From Brugia malayi (taxonomy: Eukaryota; Nematoda; Chromadorea; Rhabditida; Onchocercidae), in NCBI RefSeq assembly GCF_000002995.4, contig NW_025062477.1, forward strand, positions 1,072,001 to 1,136,000: a stretch of 64,000 nucleotides of DNA, in the 5' to 3' direction. A program made the position numbers and the translations under genes. A model generated the notes under the pieces. The model was given only the letters and a program-made list of their open reading frames with translations, did no database searches and was not told the origin of the DNA. Shown in pieces: positions 52,466 through 63,956 of this stretch. Each line of letters opens with the position of its first letter. The first letter of the stretch is position 1.

Positions 52466-53840
52466 GTCTTGCTGTAGTGTTAAATTTTCCTTTCTTTTTT
52501 TTTCACATAGTAAAAAAAAAACAGACAACAAAAATTTAAATTTTCATTTTTTTTTAAATATTAATTCTCGCTGAATACAATTGTAGTCGATCTAACATTA
52601 ATAGTATTTCGTTTCAAAAATATTTTCACAAAGGAAATAATAATTTCTCATTGAAAATGAGAAGTTTTACATCAGAACTGATCAATTATCTTAATTAAAA
52701 TATCAAGAATAAAATGAGGAAGAAATGATGAATGAATTACTTATAAAAAAGAAAAAAAAATAAGGATAAATTACTTGTAAATAATTCATATGCAATGAAA
52801 TCATATATAATTATTTTCAAACACAACAAAAATTTTGGCATAATGCATCAATGAATAGATCAATGCTTGCTGATCAATGAACAGATCAATGCCTGATCGA
52901 TCGATCATTATTATGAAAGTATTAATAATCAATCTGAAATGCATTAACTGAAAAAAAAAAGGTTTTTTGATTAAATTTGATTGTCGTTTTTTTTTTTTTT
53001 TTTGCTTTACAAATTCTTTTTCATTATTTAAATAGCTAATTAATAATTATTACTATTTAGAAATTAATTACTATTACTATTTAAAAATTATTTATTATTA
53101 CTGTTTAAAAATTAATAATTATTACAATGTCAGTACGACGAATTAAAATGATGTTTTTATTATTCATAACAATTTGCCACTGTTAACATCATTTCAGTTG
53201 ATAACCATTTCTGCTATTTTTATTATCATATCAATTCTTGTAAGTAAATATCATACAGATAATCAGTTTTTATCATTTACAATCTTTTAACACTGTTATC
53301 AAAATTAATCAATTATATCTGTAATTATTATCATTTGTGTTATTTAACATTTATCATTAACAATTTGTTAAAATATTGTTGTTAGCTATTTTTATAACAT
53401 ATTGATTACTTGATTATCGATAAATTAAAATTTTAATAAATGAATGAATATTAATAAATAAATTCATTTTTCTATCTTTTTTTTTTCACCTCAGGCGATA
53501 ATTTTTCGTTTTTTTTTTTTTTTTTTTTTTTTCTTCTGCTATTTAAATTATTGAAAAGGAAGAATCCAAGTACAGCACTGAATTTCTTAGCAACAAAAAC
53601 TTTAAAAAAAACTTTTTTTTTTATTTATTTTTCTTTTTATCCTTTTTTCTTCCTTTCTTTTCCCTTCTTCTTCTTCTTCTTCTTCCTCTTCTATTTTGCT
53701 TGAATGAATCGGATATTTTCCACACAAAAAAAAAGCGAAATAATTTTGGAAAGTCTTTTCTTTCTTACATTCTACTGTTATTTTGCGCTTTTTTTGTTGG
53801 CAATTCGTCAAAGCTTCTTTTTTTTAAGTGAGATTATAAG

Positions 53841-53880
53841 GGAGAGAGAGAGGGAAAGAGAAAGAAAGAGAGAGAGTGAG
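53841..53880 (+). repeat. GA-rich microsatellite, intergenic
   Basis: About 40 bases of GA and GAAA units downstream of unc-89, next to T-rich and CTT-rich runs at 53638-53695. Confidence 0.8.
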
Positions 53881-54388
53881 TAATGAATAAGCAAATGGTT
53901 TGTTAAGATAGAAGAAAAGCAGCCGCTAAAAAAAAAAAAAAGAATTTATTGGTCGGATTGTTTGAAGGTGAAGAAGCACCTTGCAGTTCCTTAAATTTCA
54001 CTTCTGAAACTCTCTCTCTACCTTTGTCCTCTTACTCTTCCTTCTTAACTTTTTGCATCATTATGTGATATCATAATACTTACATCTTTATCTTTTATCA
54101 TTTCATTTGTTTTTTTTTTTCCCCCTCCCCCTTTCCCCTCCTCTTAAAATTATTTTATTAAATTTTGTTTACTTCTCAAAACGATCAAATCTTTTACAAT
54201 GTGGTCACCAATTAATTATTGTAAATTTCTGCTTGTCTGTTGAGAAAAAACAAAAAACAAAAAAGAAGTCATTTCAACAAATCGTTCATTCAAATGTTAG
54301 TCATTTGGTTTTGAATATTTCACTTTCAAACTTTTCAACTACTAACGTGAAAATGCGCTTATTACTATCAGCAATTATCACTCCTTTC

Positions 54389-54422
<34 letters not shown>

Positions 54423-54651
54423 AAATTTTACTTATTGTTGTCAACTTTTTTTATTTATTAAAATAATATTTTGAAAGTGGCATGGTATAAGATGAGTGAC
54501 GTTGTCAGATTCTTTCAAACTGTAAATTGACGCCTGATAAACTTTAACCCTTTTGGTGAATTCATCAATTTCAAAGTATCAGGTGTCATTTTTAAAGAGA
54601 AAATGTTTATTAGAAAAGGTGAGCAAAAATATCATTAATAAACATATCACA

Positions 54652-54703
54652 AATAATAATAATAATAATTTTTTATATTAGAAGATTATTATTATTATTA
54701 TTA
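54652..54703. repeat. Inverted repeat of (AAT)6 and (ATT)6
   Basis: A run of AAT units (54652-54670) is followed after a 14-base spacer by a run of ATT units (54685-54703). The two arms are complementary over about 18 bases and can form a hairpin or cruciform. No coding sequence is near. Confidence 0.75.
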
Positions 54704-57224
54704 ATTTTCTTTTGTTTTTCTCGATTAGAAAAAATTGGAATGATCCAATGACTTACTTAAGCTTTTGGCATTTTATTTACTGCCATTTTTCCTTGATAGC
54801 TTGTCTTTCAATAATTGAACAAAAACAAAAAAATAAAAAAAATAAAAATAAAAAAAAAATAAATAATCCATTCGCTATTTTTCTCATTTATTCCATTCAC
54901 TAAATGGAAATTGTTTATTTCAGTAAAAGAAAAAAAAAAAAAAAAAAAACATTTCTTTTCGAATTCATTTTGATCGTTAAAATGCCTTCCACCAACTTTT
55001 CTAAATTTTTTCTTTCTTTTTTTCTTCCCCTTTTTTTTGTAATGTTATGAGTAAATTTAAAAAATTTTTTGAGTGATTTCTAAAAATAATATTTATTATA
55101 TTTGCATAAAAGTACTACTATGTTTATCTCTCTCCCTGGAGATAACAATAATATTTGTAGAAAAGAATTGCAATTAATTCAACAAAAACAAAAAAAACAA
55201 GAAAAAAAAATTAGTCATTTAATTTCCATTTTTAAGCTTATTTCTTTATTGATTTTGTTGATATAATTTTAGTAGAATTTCGTAATTTTATCGAAAATTT
55301 TAAGTGGTATTCTCGAAAAAAAAAAGAGTGTAATTTGAATTTTTGACGCAATCAAGCATCCTTTAATGCATTTTTGAAGCTAAAGTAGTAATTTGCAAGT
55401 CAAAAATTTGTTTCCATCTATTTTCATTAGCTAAAAAAAATTTTAAACTATCAATTAGGAATGAAAATTATTTCAGATTGATTTTCATAAATTTCTAATC
55501 TAAAATTATATAATAATAATTTTATTTTACTTATTGCATTCAATCATTTCAATTATTTCAATGCGACATCCTTTCTTATCTTTTTTTGCTATGTTATTTT
55601 CTCTCTCTCTCTCTCTCTATGTTTTATGTGCTTGTTTTTTTTTTTCAACAAATTAAAAAAAAACAAAACAAAACTTTTTGTTTTTTAGATAATAAAAGTT
55701 ATTTTATTCGGAAGTAGCAGCGAATGTTTTTCATTTTAACTTTAGACTTAATTTCATTCTTCTTACAAAATGAATGCTTTAAAAGTTTATCAAAAATAAA
55801 TTAAAATTTCCCACTGATCAATGCTAATGTCACAGTTTACCAAACTTTACAACTTGTAATATTTGTTAATTTATTAAAAATTAAATATTTATGATATAAT
55901 CGCAAAAAAAAAGTGGGTAATTTTAATTATATATTCTCTTCTTATCATTGTTAATAATCACTATTGCTATTCTAAAAATTTTTTTTTTCTGATAAATATT
56001 ACATAATTAATTAGCCCAACAATTCAGTCAATTTTCATAAATTGTTAATTTTAGCTAATAATTTTTTTTTTGCAATTGTTTGATTTTAATTTGTCATTTA
56101 TCATTTTAGAATTTATTTTAGAAAGAAATTTTTTTCAACTAAATTAGAAAACATTCTGTTGAGCAATTGGCCAACTTCTCTGCTTTCACATTTATTTTCA
56201 AACATAAATCATTTAAATTATGACTTATTCTAATGAAAATAATGATTTTATCATTGTTAACAAATTATCATTAATTGTTAGAGATAAGAAAGTGTAATGC
56301 AAAAGAGCAAAATGATCTAATCAAATAAATTTATTGATATTTGATCAATTCAATTAGCTAAAAAAAGAAAATGAAAATAACAATAGGAAGAAAATGGTAG
56401 ATAAGAGAAAAAAGTAGAAATTTACTTACTATTTCAAAATTTTCTTTACTTTTCAAATAAAGTAACTTATGGATAGCTGTAAATTTTTGCTAAGAAATAT
56501 TTCTGAAAATTTATATTCATAGAATTAATTTTAATTAATACAAAAATCATATAGAATTGCCAAAAAAAAGAAAAAAAGAAATCCTAATTTGTTGCTAATT
56601 TTAATTTCAATAATGAAATCCAGATTTAAATTCAGATCGAATTTTTAAGTTTGAATTAATTTTAGAAATTTGTGTTTCAAGTTAAATATGACATCATTGC
56701 GCTCATAATTTTGAAAATAATTGAATTACAAATATTTTGAACATATCAAAATATCACTTTCAAATTTAATTTTAATTTCATTTTTTTGCTTATTTAATTT
56801 TTCTAAGCATTTTCGTGTTTCATTTTCTATCCATTTGCTAATCACAATAAATTATATTTTAATTTATGATAATAATGATAAGCGATTTCTTCAATGCCAT
56901 CTCAATGTCATTCATTTAAAGTTATTACAATTTTAACAATTTGTCATATCATTTTCACTTATCATTTTTATGCAAATACAACAACAAAAAAAAAGAAATA
57001 CTCACTAAAACAATGGAAAAATTAACGCAGTAAATTTAATAAACGTAAGTGAATGACGTAAATATCACAACAAATTATATATAAATAAATAAGAAAATGG
57101 AATGAGTTGATCACATATGATCTGATCATTAAAATAATTCTAGAAATTCTGTCGTAATCGATCGAAAAAAAAAAAAAACTTTTCCTGATTTTATCATCTA
57201 ATCAATCATATTTGACGTATACGC

Positions 57225-57455
57225 TGAGTCATTACGTGACACTCGTAAGGAATGAGTTCGAATTCTGATCACATTTCATTCGTTATGCACTTTCTTCACA
57301 TAATTTTCATCACTTCACTAAAAGGCAGCTAAAATTCGATACATTGATGTTTGTTCTCTGTACCTTACACTTTTCAATTAATGTAACAATGAATATTTGG
57401 ACGGAAATATTCGAAATCACGTCAATTCTTCTGTTATACGTGAAAGATTTACGTG
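57225..57455 (+). promoter_or_regulatory. Candidate upstream control region of the globin gene
   Basis: A stretch richer in GC than its surroundings, 640-870 bases before the globin ATG. It contains TGAGTCA (57225-57231, an AP-1-type site) and three copies of TACGTG on the same strand (57233-57238, 57437-57442, 57450-57455), the core of hypoxia-response elements bound by HIF. Function is inferred from motif identity only. Confidence 0.3.
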
Positions 57456-58061
57456 TCGCATTGGAGAAGACTGTTAACAGTGATTACGTTAACGTTAAAA
57501 TTATATATATGTTATAAAATGTATATTTCAAAAAAGAAAAAAAAAATGAGGTGATTTCAAACCCTCAAAAATAGTTTTTTTTTTTTTTTTTATTTGATAG
57601 ATTTTTAATTTGAGTTAAAAAAAAAAAAAAAAAAACACAACGAAGAAAAATGTAAAGAGACGAATGTTTATTTTGATAATCCTTGTCTTCAAAATTTAAA
57701 TTTTAGATTTACTGAATTTACTAAACAGAAAGAAAAAAAAAAGAGAGAGAGAGTTGATTTATATGAAAAGATAAAAATGAAAAATTAGAGTTGCAGTGTT
57801 TATTTTCGTTTCATCTCGTAAAAGTATCTATCGTCGAATACTAATTCATTATTAGTTGAAATAAGTAAAAATGTTTATTAAATTTGATTTTAATTTAGAT
57901 CGATAAGATATCAGAGATTATTCTGATAAGATATTCAAATCGATATATATAAATATATTTGCTTCCTTCTTCCTTCTCGCATCAATTTAACAAAATTTAT
58001 TTTTTCCTACTCTATCAAAGTGGCAGACATTATTATATTGTGCTAAACAATTTATGCCACA

Positions 58062-58100
58062 ATGTTTAAGCTTAAGCTTATTTATTTCACACAACAATGA
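58062..58100 (+). promoter_or_regulatory. Short upstream open frame overlapping the globin start
   Basis: A 12-codon open frame starts at ATG 58062 and stops at TGA 58098-58100, overlapping the main ATG (58097) in the form ATGA. It contains a 14-base palindrome of two AAGCTT units (58067-58080). If the leader includes it, it could lower translation or favour re-initiation. A T/C-rich stretch ending in AAAG at about 58020 might be a trans-splice acceptor that would keep this frame in the mRNA. Confidence 0.4.
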
Positions 58101-61100
58101 AACGTTTCTGGAAGTGGGTTGTGGATCAAAAAATAAGTACCATCCGAAAATGGCAATCAGTTATGCTTCATCTGGATCGTGATCAACATCACGGACGACG
58201 TCTGAAACCGATCGGTGGTAGTGATGATCAGTTGGAGCGAAAGCAAAAACGAAATTCAACAATTGTTCAGGAGGAGAATAATGATTATCAATCGAGTATT
58301 TCATTGCAAGATTTTGATATTGAACATTTAAATGAACCTGTTGATTTTGAAGAATTTTTTGAAGAATCTTCAGTTGCTATCGAATCAGCTTTGGTAGGTA
58401 TTTTTTCTTGATTACTTTGTTTTTTTTTTTTTTTTTTTTTTTTTTTCAAATTAAGTAATTATCATTTTTACATTTAATTTGAAAAACCTTTTCAAACTAT
58501 TACAATATTTTGTTCAATACCATATATTTTTATCAGTGAAATTTTTATAAAATTGTATAGATTTTAGAATTTTAACTATTTGAAATTTGAATATTTTAAT
58601 TAGCAAAGTTAAGATTTCAATTTGAATATTTTAATCTGAATTTAAAACATAATTAATTTTCTACTGCTATTTTAGCATATTCACTCCATTTACTGTCTCT
58701 TCTACCACACAGCAACTATTAAATAAATTTATCACTATGGTTACTGAAAAATTGAAAGGATAATTTCAACGAATAATTGAGAATTTTAACTGAAATTTCA
58801 TGAAACTGTCAAATTCTGTTTCCTTTTATCAGAAAAATTACATAGAAATATAATTAGAATGGATTTTTTTTTAAACTGAATTGATTTCGATTTAAATTAA
58901 TAAAGTGGTAGTTATCTAAAAAAGAAAAAGAAAAACTTTTCTTTAGATTTTCTCCCATTGATAATATAATTAATTAAATCATTTCTAATACAATCATCAT
59001 TAAGATAAAAATTTCTAATTATTTTTTAATTAATCTTATCATTTTAATTTTAAATATACTTTGAATGATATCAATGATATCTCATAAAATTTTTTAAAAA
59101 AAATTTTTTTCATTTATAACATATATTCCATAATTTTTTTTTTTTTTTGTTTTTTTGTTTTTTTTCCATTTTTTCTTTTTGAAAATATAATTTATTTTGT
59201 TAAGGAAATGTATTATTGATTGAAAAAAACATTCTGTTTCATTTTTCCATCAAATTCTATTCGAATTAAAGAAAAATTTTTAAGAACGATTAGGATAAGT
59301 AAGTGAAATTGAAGCACTGTTATCACTGCAACGGATAATGTTTTAAGTATTGAAAGTGCATCTTCACTTACAAAGTGAATGACGTTTACGACAAATGGCA
59401 CAAAGTATTTGTTTGCATTTATTGATGAGTGGAACGAAAAGATGAGAGAAAGAAATGGAAATTTTAGGGATTGTAAAAGATTTATTGACTCATACATGAA
59501 AATGAAGTTAAATTTTTTTTTTTTTTCAATTAAATCTATTCCTCCTCTACTATTTGCTTTTTAATAATAATAATTATAATAATAATAATAAAAGTAATAA
59601 TAAAGATAATCTTATTTCTCTACTATTTACTTTTTAACAATAGTAATAGTAGTACAAGTAATAATAATAATCTCTAAACAATATATACTTCATTTCATTG
59701 TTATTTTTTTCAAATGAGATTAACAATGGAAAATTATCCTTAGAAATTGAATAGAAAGAAGCATTCGATCAAAATAACAACAGCTTAATTCTTATTTATT
59801 TCTAAATTTCTTACAGAATGTTTATTATTTTGCAAATTGTTCAACAAATCACTCTCAATTATTTCGGGAATAAAATTATTTGATTTATTCGTTTTTCTTC
59901 ATAACTAAATAATTATATTATAATATTTTTTGTGATAATATCAATGATAATAATAAGTTCTATATTCAAGGAAAAATAAGAAGGAAAATTTTAAAATTGT
60001 TAAAATTATTACTTCAAAAGATCAACATTTATTATTTATATTTCAAATGGTTAGCTAATTAGTTCTTAGTGATTCATTCACTCATTCATTTATTACTTTT
60101 ATCCATTCTTTAATGACAAAATAAAGTTAATTCTTTGTGTTATTTTGCTAAATTAGCCAAGCATTAATTGATTAATTAATTAGCTAATTAAATATGCAAG
60201 CAGAACTTTTTTAAATCTTTCCTTTTTAATGGCCATGAAATGTGGAAAAAGGAAATTTGAATTTACAAAATTTTTTATTTCCTATTTAATGATACTTTTC
60301 TTTTCTTTCCTTACATCGAAATTTTAATGGAAAATTATTTTAAAAGCAGAAAGATTGTTTGCTGAATGTGAAAAATGTGCTTCAGAAGTGATAGAAGTGC
60401 TGGAAATTAATAATTAACTTTGCATTTACTCTGAACTTTTACAGTACTATTAGCAATGAGGAAACTTAAAAAGTATGATTTATTGAAAAAATCATACAAG
60501 CATTAATGTGAAATAAATATGCATGACCTTTAACCTATTAATAACAAATAGTCTGAATTTCTCTGTTTGTACGGTCTGAGATACGCTTTTAACCTATGAT
60601 TTGAATTAATAGTTGAAATTTTTTCGGTAATAATTGATGTGAAAGCATGCGCAAAAGTTGAGAAAAAGCAGGCGCAGAAGTTGAGAAAAGGCGGGCGCAA
60701 ATGGAGGGAATTGCGCATCTGCTACATTTCAGTTTTGATGCATGATCCGACATTGCAAAGATGCCTCGTGCTGGGATCGAACCAGCGACCTTCTGTTTAC
60801 GAGACAGACGCTCTGCCACTGAGCTAAGGAGGCTTCCAGCACTCAACTGCAACTTTTTATTTTAATATAAGATTTAAGTTTGTAGTAAAAATGTAAATGA
60901 ATTCATTTCAAGAACTAATTACTAAAAACTAATTTATATACTCAAAAAAAAAAAAAAAAATTAAATTAAAAAAAAAAAAGAAAAACGAATTTTACAAGAA
61001 CTAATTAATGCATTATCTTGTATGGCGCCAATCTTTAACTTTTTGTCATTTTTGTCACCGTTCAGTCATTTTCATTCATTATCTATTATATCGGAGGGAT

Positions 61101-63956
61101 GATGGTTAATTGTATATAATATCAAATTACTATTTAAACAATAAATTTTATGGAATAATTTTAGTCTATTCTGAAAAAAAAAAAAAAGAAATTACTCTAT
61201 TAATTAATTTTAAAATTGTTAATTAATATAATTGTTTCAGGAAAAAAAGCATGGAAGTTCAGTATCAACTCCAAAAAAATTATCTGCAACAATGGAATTA
61301 TCATCTACTCTTAGGTGAGTGTATTTTATCCTTTTTTTTAAAATATTTCAAATAAAAAAAAAAAAAATTTGTTTTTTCTTTTTCATTTTATTTAAATTGT
61401 TATGCAATAATTTAAAACAAAATTGTATTAATTTTAATTTCTAGTCTTGATAACCCATCAGAATCCTTTCAACATGATAAACGATCAAGAAAACCGACAA
61501 TTTTGGTGACTAATATGAATAACGATTCCACGTCAGTACTACTTTATCATGTCCGATTTACGATGTCTTCAAGTTCTTTTATCTTTTTGATGATAGTATA
61601 TTGTTTAAAAAGTTGTAACATTTGATCATTTGATCAATCAATAATCGATCATAATTTAAAATGATTTTAAACAAAATAATATTTATTATTTTATTATTAA
61701 CAAAATATAATTTTCATTATTATTTCTTTCATAACATTTTTTTTTTTATTGTATTATAGTGAAGTGGACGATGAATTTATTAGTGGTGAATTCGACGAAC
61801 TTTCATCTTCTCCTCTTAGTACAAATCGTAAATATACGATTAATATTCCACAGGTTTATTCATTCTTTCTTGCATATTCTCAAATTTTAAATTAATATTT
61901 GAAATTTGAGAAATTTCAAATATTGTTTTTCTCTCTCTTTCCCTCTCTCTCTCTCTCTCTCTCTCTCTTGTTTATCACAAAGAGAAAAATTAATGCTAAT
62001 AATTCATTAGTTTTCATCATTTTTCAATAGTTTTATTTGTTTTGTTTAACAATTTCAATTTTAGATGTCAAATGAATCGTCCAATTTATTGATAACTGTA
62101 AGTAATGAAAGCACTAATACACCTTCACCTCCATCTATTTCTTCCAATCAATTATCTTTGACAAATGACAATGCTTTGACATTAGACGATCAACAAGCAG
62201 CAAAATGTCGTGGACTATCATTAGCTGGCACAAGTAGTACTTTACATGAAAATGAGAAAGAAAAATTAGCTGAAAAGAAAAAGAAAACATCGTTACAAAA
62301 TTTGCGACTTTGTAATATACAGGTATTATTAATTTATTATTGTTTATGCTAATTTATTATTTCTACATTTTAGTTTTAAATATTTTAAAAAAAAAAAAAA
62401 AAAATGTCTTTAAAGAATGTGTCAATTCCAATGATCTATTTGATAATTTTGAAAAGTGTAAAATTTGATTACTTTTTAATTTTTTTACATATCAAAAAAT
62501 TGATGTTTTAATTTAATTAATATTTGCTATAAAATGTTTTTTCTTTTGCAACTTTTTATTACAAAATGAATGTATTTTGTGATAAAGTAAAAGAAATAAA
62601 TGAAGAAAAGTATGAAAAAAAAATTGAATATAATAAATGAAAAAAAAAAAAAGAGGAAAAAAGTAAAACTAAACTTTTAGGTAGAACATTCATTAAGTAG
62701 ACATCGTTCTACCGAAACATTGCCTTCTCTTACATCGGCACAAATTCACTTAATACGAAATATTTGGCGACAAGTTTATATCACAAAAGGTCCAACTGTA
62801 ATTGGTTCAACACTACTGCATGGAATATATTTTAAATCAAAGAAAATAAAGGATCAATTCTTTAGATGTCCTTTTCCTCATCGATTTCCCAATCGTGATA
62901 GTTTTAATAAAGCACATGCAAAAGCTGTTGGTGAAATGTTGGATAAAGTAAGTCTTCTGATATGCTTATCATATGATAAGAAATGCTAACAGCTACGAAG
63001 ACTAAAAGCAATTAAGCAGATTTAATTAGAATGATAAAAGAAATGCTTGTGATAAGATAAGAAATGTTAATAGCTGTTAGTAGAGTAAGAAATAAAATTA
63101 AAAATAATTAAACAAATTTTCAAAATAATTAAGCAGATTTAATTAGAATGATAAAAGAAATGCTTGTGATAAAATAAAAAATATTAACAGTTACAAAAAC
63201 TAAAAATAATTAAGCAGATTTAATTGGAAGAAAAAAAAAATGTATCTTTTATATTAATTTAGTATTATTGTTGATCAATTTTTCTGCTTAAAAATAACTT
63301 TAACTTATTGTATCTTCAGATTAGATTTCTTCTAATTAAATTTGTTTAATTATTTTGAAATCATTTCTGTCTGCCATATTTTTTTTTTATTGTTTTCCAT
63401 TTAATGATAGCTCATAATAAATTATTGATAAGAAAAATGTTGAAAATTGTCGTTGCTTAATGTTAATTTTTTTTTTTTTAATAGAATATTTGATTCAATT
63501 ATAATTTCATTCCTTTGTTACTTGCAGATTGTTGACAATTTAGAAAATTTAGAATCAATGTCTGGATATTTATTTTCTATTGGTGTCACGCATGCAAATG
63601 TTAGTTAAATTTTGCAAATTTTATACACAAACATTTTGTAAATGCAATTAATTTTAAGTAAGAATTTATTATCAAAATATTGTTGAATTTTTTACAAATT
63701 ATAATAATAGTTTGATATTAAATTAGTCTGTAAAAATTGTATTTGAAATATTATTATCATTAACACAGGTGATGGTACTTTTCAGTTAGCTCGGCGACAA
63801 ATATCGAAGGAAATTTGGAATTTAATGGCAGAAGCATTTATCGATTGTACCTTGGATTGGGGTGACAAGAAAGGTCGTACGGAAGCTTCAAGAAAAGCAT
63901 GGGCTTTTATAATTTCATTTGCTATAGAGAAAATTAAACGAGGACATTTACATGAA
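58097..63956 (+). CDS. Globin with long N-terminal extension (partial, runs off the right end)
   Basis: Eight in-phase exons: 58097-58393, 61241-61314, 61445-61531, 61760-61853, 62065-62322, 62681-62947, 63528-63599 and 63786-63956 (440 codons). The first about 300 residues have no recognisable fold: a basic Trp-rich start (MKRFWKWVVDQKISTIRKWQ), acidic and Ser/Thr/Pro-rich middle and a Lys-rich stretch. The globin fold begins at SLTSAQIHLIRNIWRQVY. NKAHAKAVGEML matches the E helix with the distal His, and the His at 63591-63593 (GVTHANV) fits the proximal position, so haem binding is likely. WAFIISFAIEKI fits the last helix; the stop is past the window. Many nematode globins carry such extensions; I cannot assign the exact C. 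elegans orthologue. The first exon could have others upstream, and the 2.8-kb intron 1 could hide a small exon. Confidence 0.85.
59563..59605 (+). repeat. AAT microsatellite in globin intron 1
   Basis: Imperfect AAT units, followed by a second, degenerate AAT/AGT stretch at 59637-59672. Confidence 0.75.
60645..60704. repeat. GC-rich 23-bp tandem repeat beside the tRNA
   Basis: Units at 60645-60667 and 60668-60690, and a partial third from 60691, share GC[AG][TG]GCGCA followed by an AGTTGAGAAAA-like part. The repeat ends about 60 bases from the 3' end of the tRNA gene and is much richer in GC than the rest of the intron. Confidence 0.8.
60762..60833 (-). tRNA. tRNA-Thr (anticodon CGT)
   Basis: Read on the minus strand, the 72 bases fold as a full cloverleaf: 7-bp acceptor, D arm with GCTC/GAGC, anticodon stem TCTGT/ACAGA around loop CTCGTAA (anticodon CGT, codon ACG), variable loop AGGTC, and T arm GCTGG/CCAGC around TTCGATC. 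The internal promoter boxes are intact: A box TAGCTCAGTGG and B box GGTTCGATCCC. There is no intron and no encoded CCA. One acceptor pair, position 6 with 67, is C opposite C. No TTTT run follows directly at the 3' end; the first lies about 90-100 bases further on. The gene lies antisense within the first intron of the globin gene. Confidence 0.9.
61930..61969 (+). repeat. CT microsatellite in a globin intron
   Basis: A run of CT units with two short interruptions in the intron 61854-62064, about 95 bases before the acceptor. It might act as a distant pyrimidine tract. Confidence 0.85.
63008..63231 (+). repeat. Imperfect tandem repeat in a globin intron
   Basis: A unit of about 50 bases containing AATTAAGCAGATTTAATT and GATAAAAGAAATGCTTGTGA occurs at about 63010 and 63126, with a third partial copy near 63209; a period near 116 bases then about 84. 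It fills much of the front half of the intron 62948-63527. Confidence 0.75.

Larger units (their letters stand above)
51874..58096. other. 6.2-kb intergenic region between unc-89 and the globin gene
   Basis: No convincing gene on either strand: the open frames are short and made of Phe, Leu, Ile, Lys and Asn from homopolymers. The first part is the 3' UTR of unc-89. The region holds GA runs (53841-53880), CT runs (about 55600-55619), an AAT/ATT inverted repeat (54652-54703), and a less AT-rich stretch at 57210-57480 that probably belongs to the control region of the globin gene. The 6-kb spacing argues against a nematode operon. Confidence 0.7.
58394..61240 (+). other. Globin intron 1 with antisense tRNA
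   Basis: A 2.85-kb intron, the longest of this gene. It contains a tRNA-Thr gene on the opposite strand, a GC-rich 23-base tandem repeat, AAT-type microsatellite sequence (59563-59605 and 59637-59672) and many homopolymers. I see no additional exon, though none can be ruled out. Confidence 0.6.

Noticed and set aside
52218..52574. 118-residue open frame downstream of unc-89
   Set aside because: Composition is hydrophobic low complexity from A/T-rich DNA, no splice or domain signal; treated as 3' UTR/intergenic.
53602..53811. Minus-strand 69-residue frame with Glu run
   Set aside because: It arises from a CTT/CCT-rich stretch; no domain, no splice context.
62065..62352. ATG at 62065 as the start of a separate gene
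   Set aside because: It follows a TTTTAG acceptor and is in phase with upstream exons, so it is an internal Met of the globin gene.
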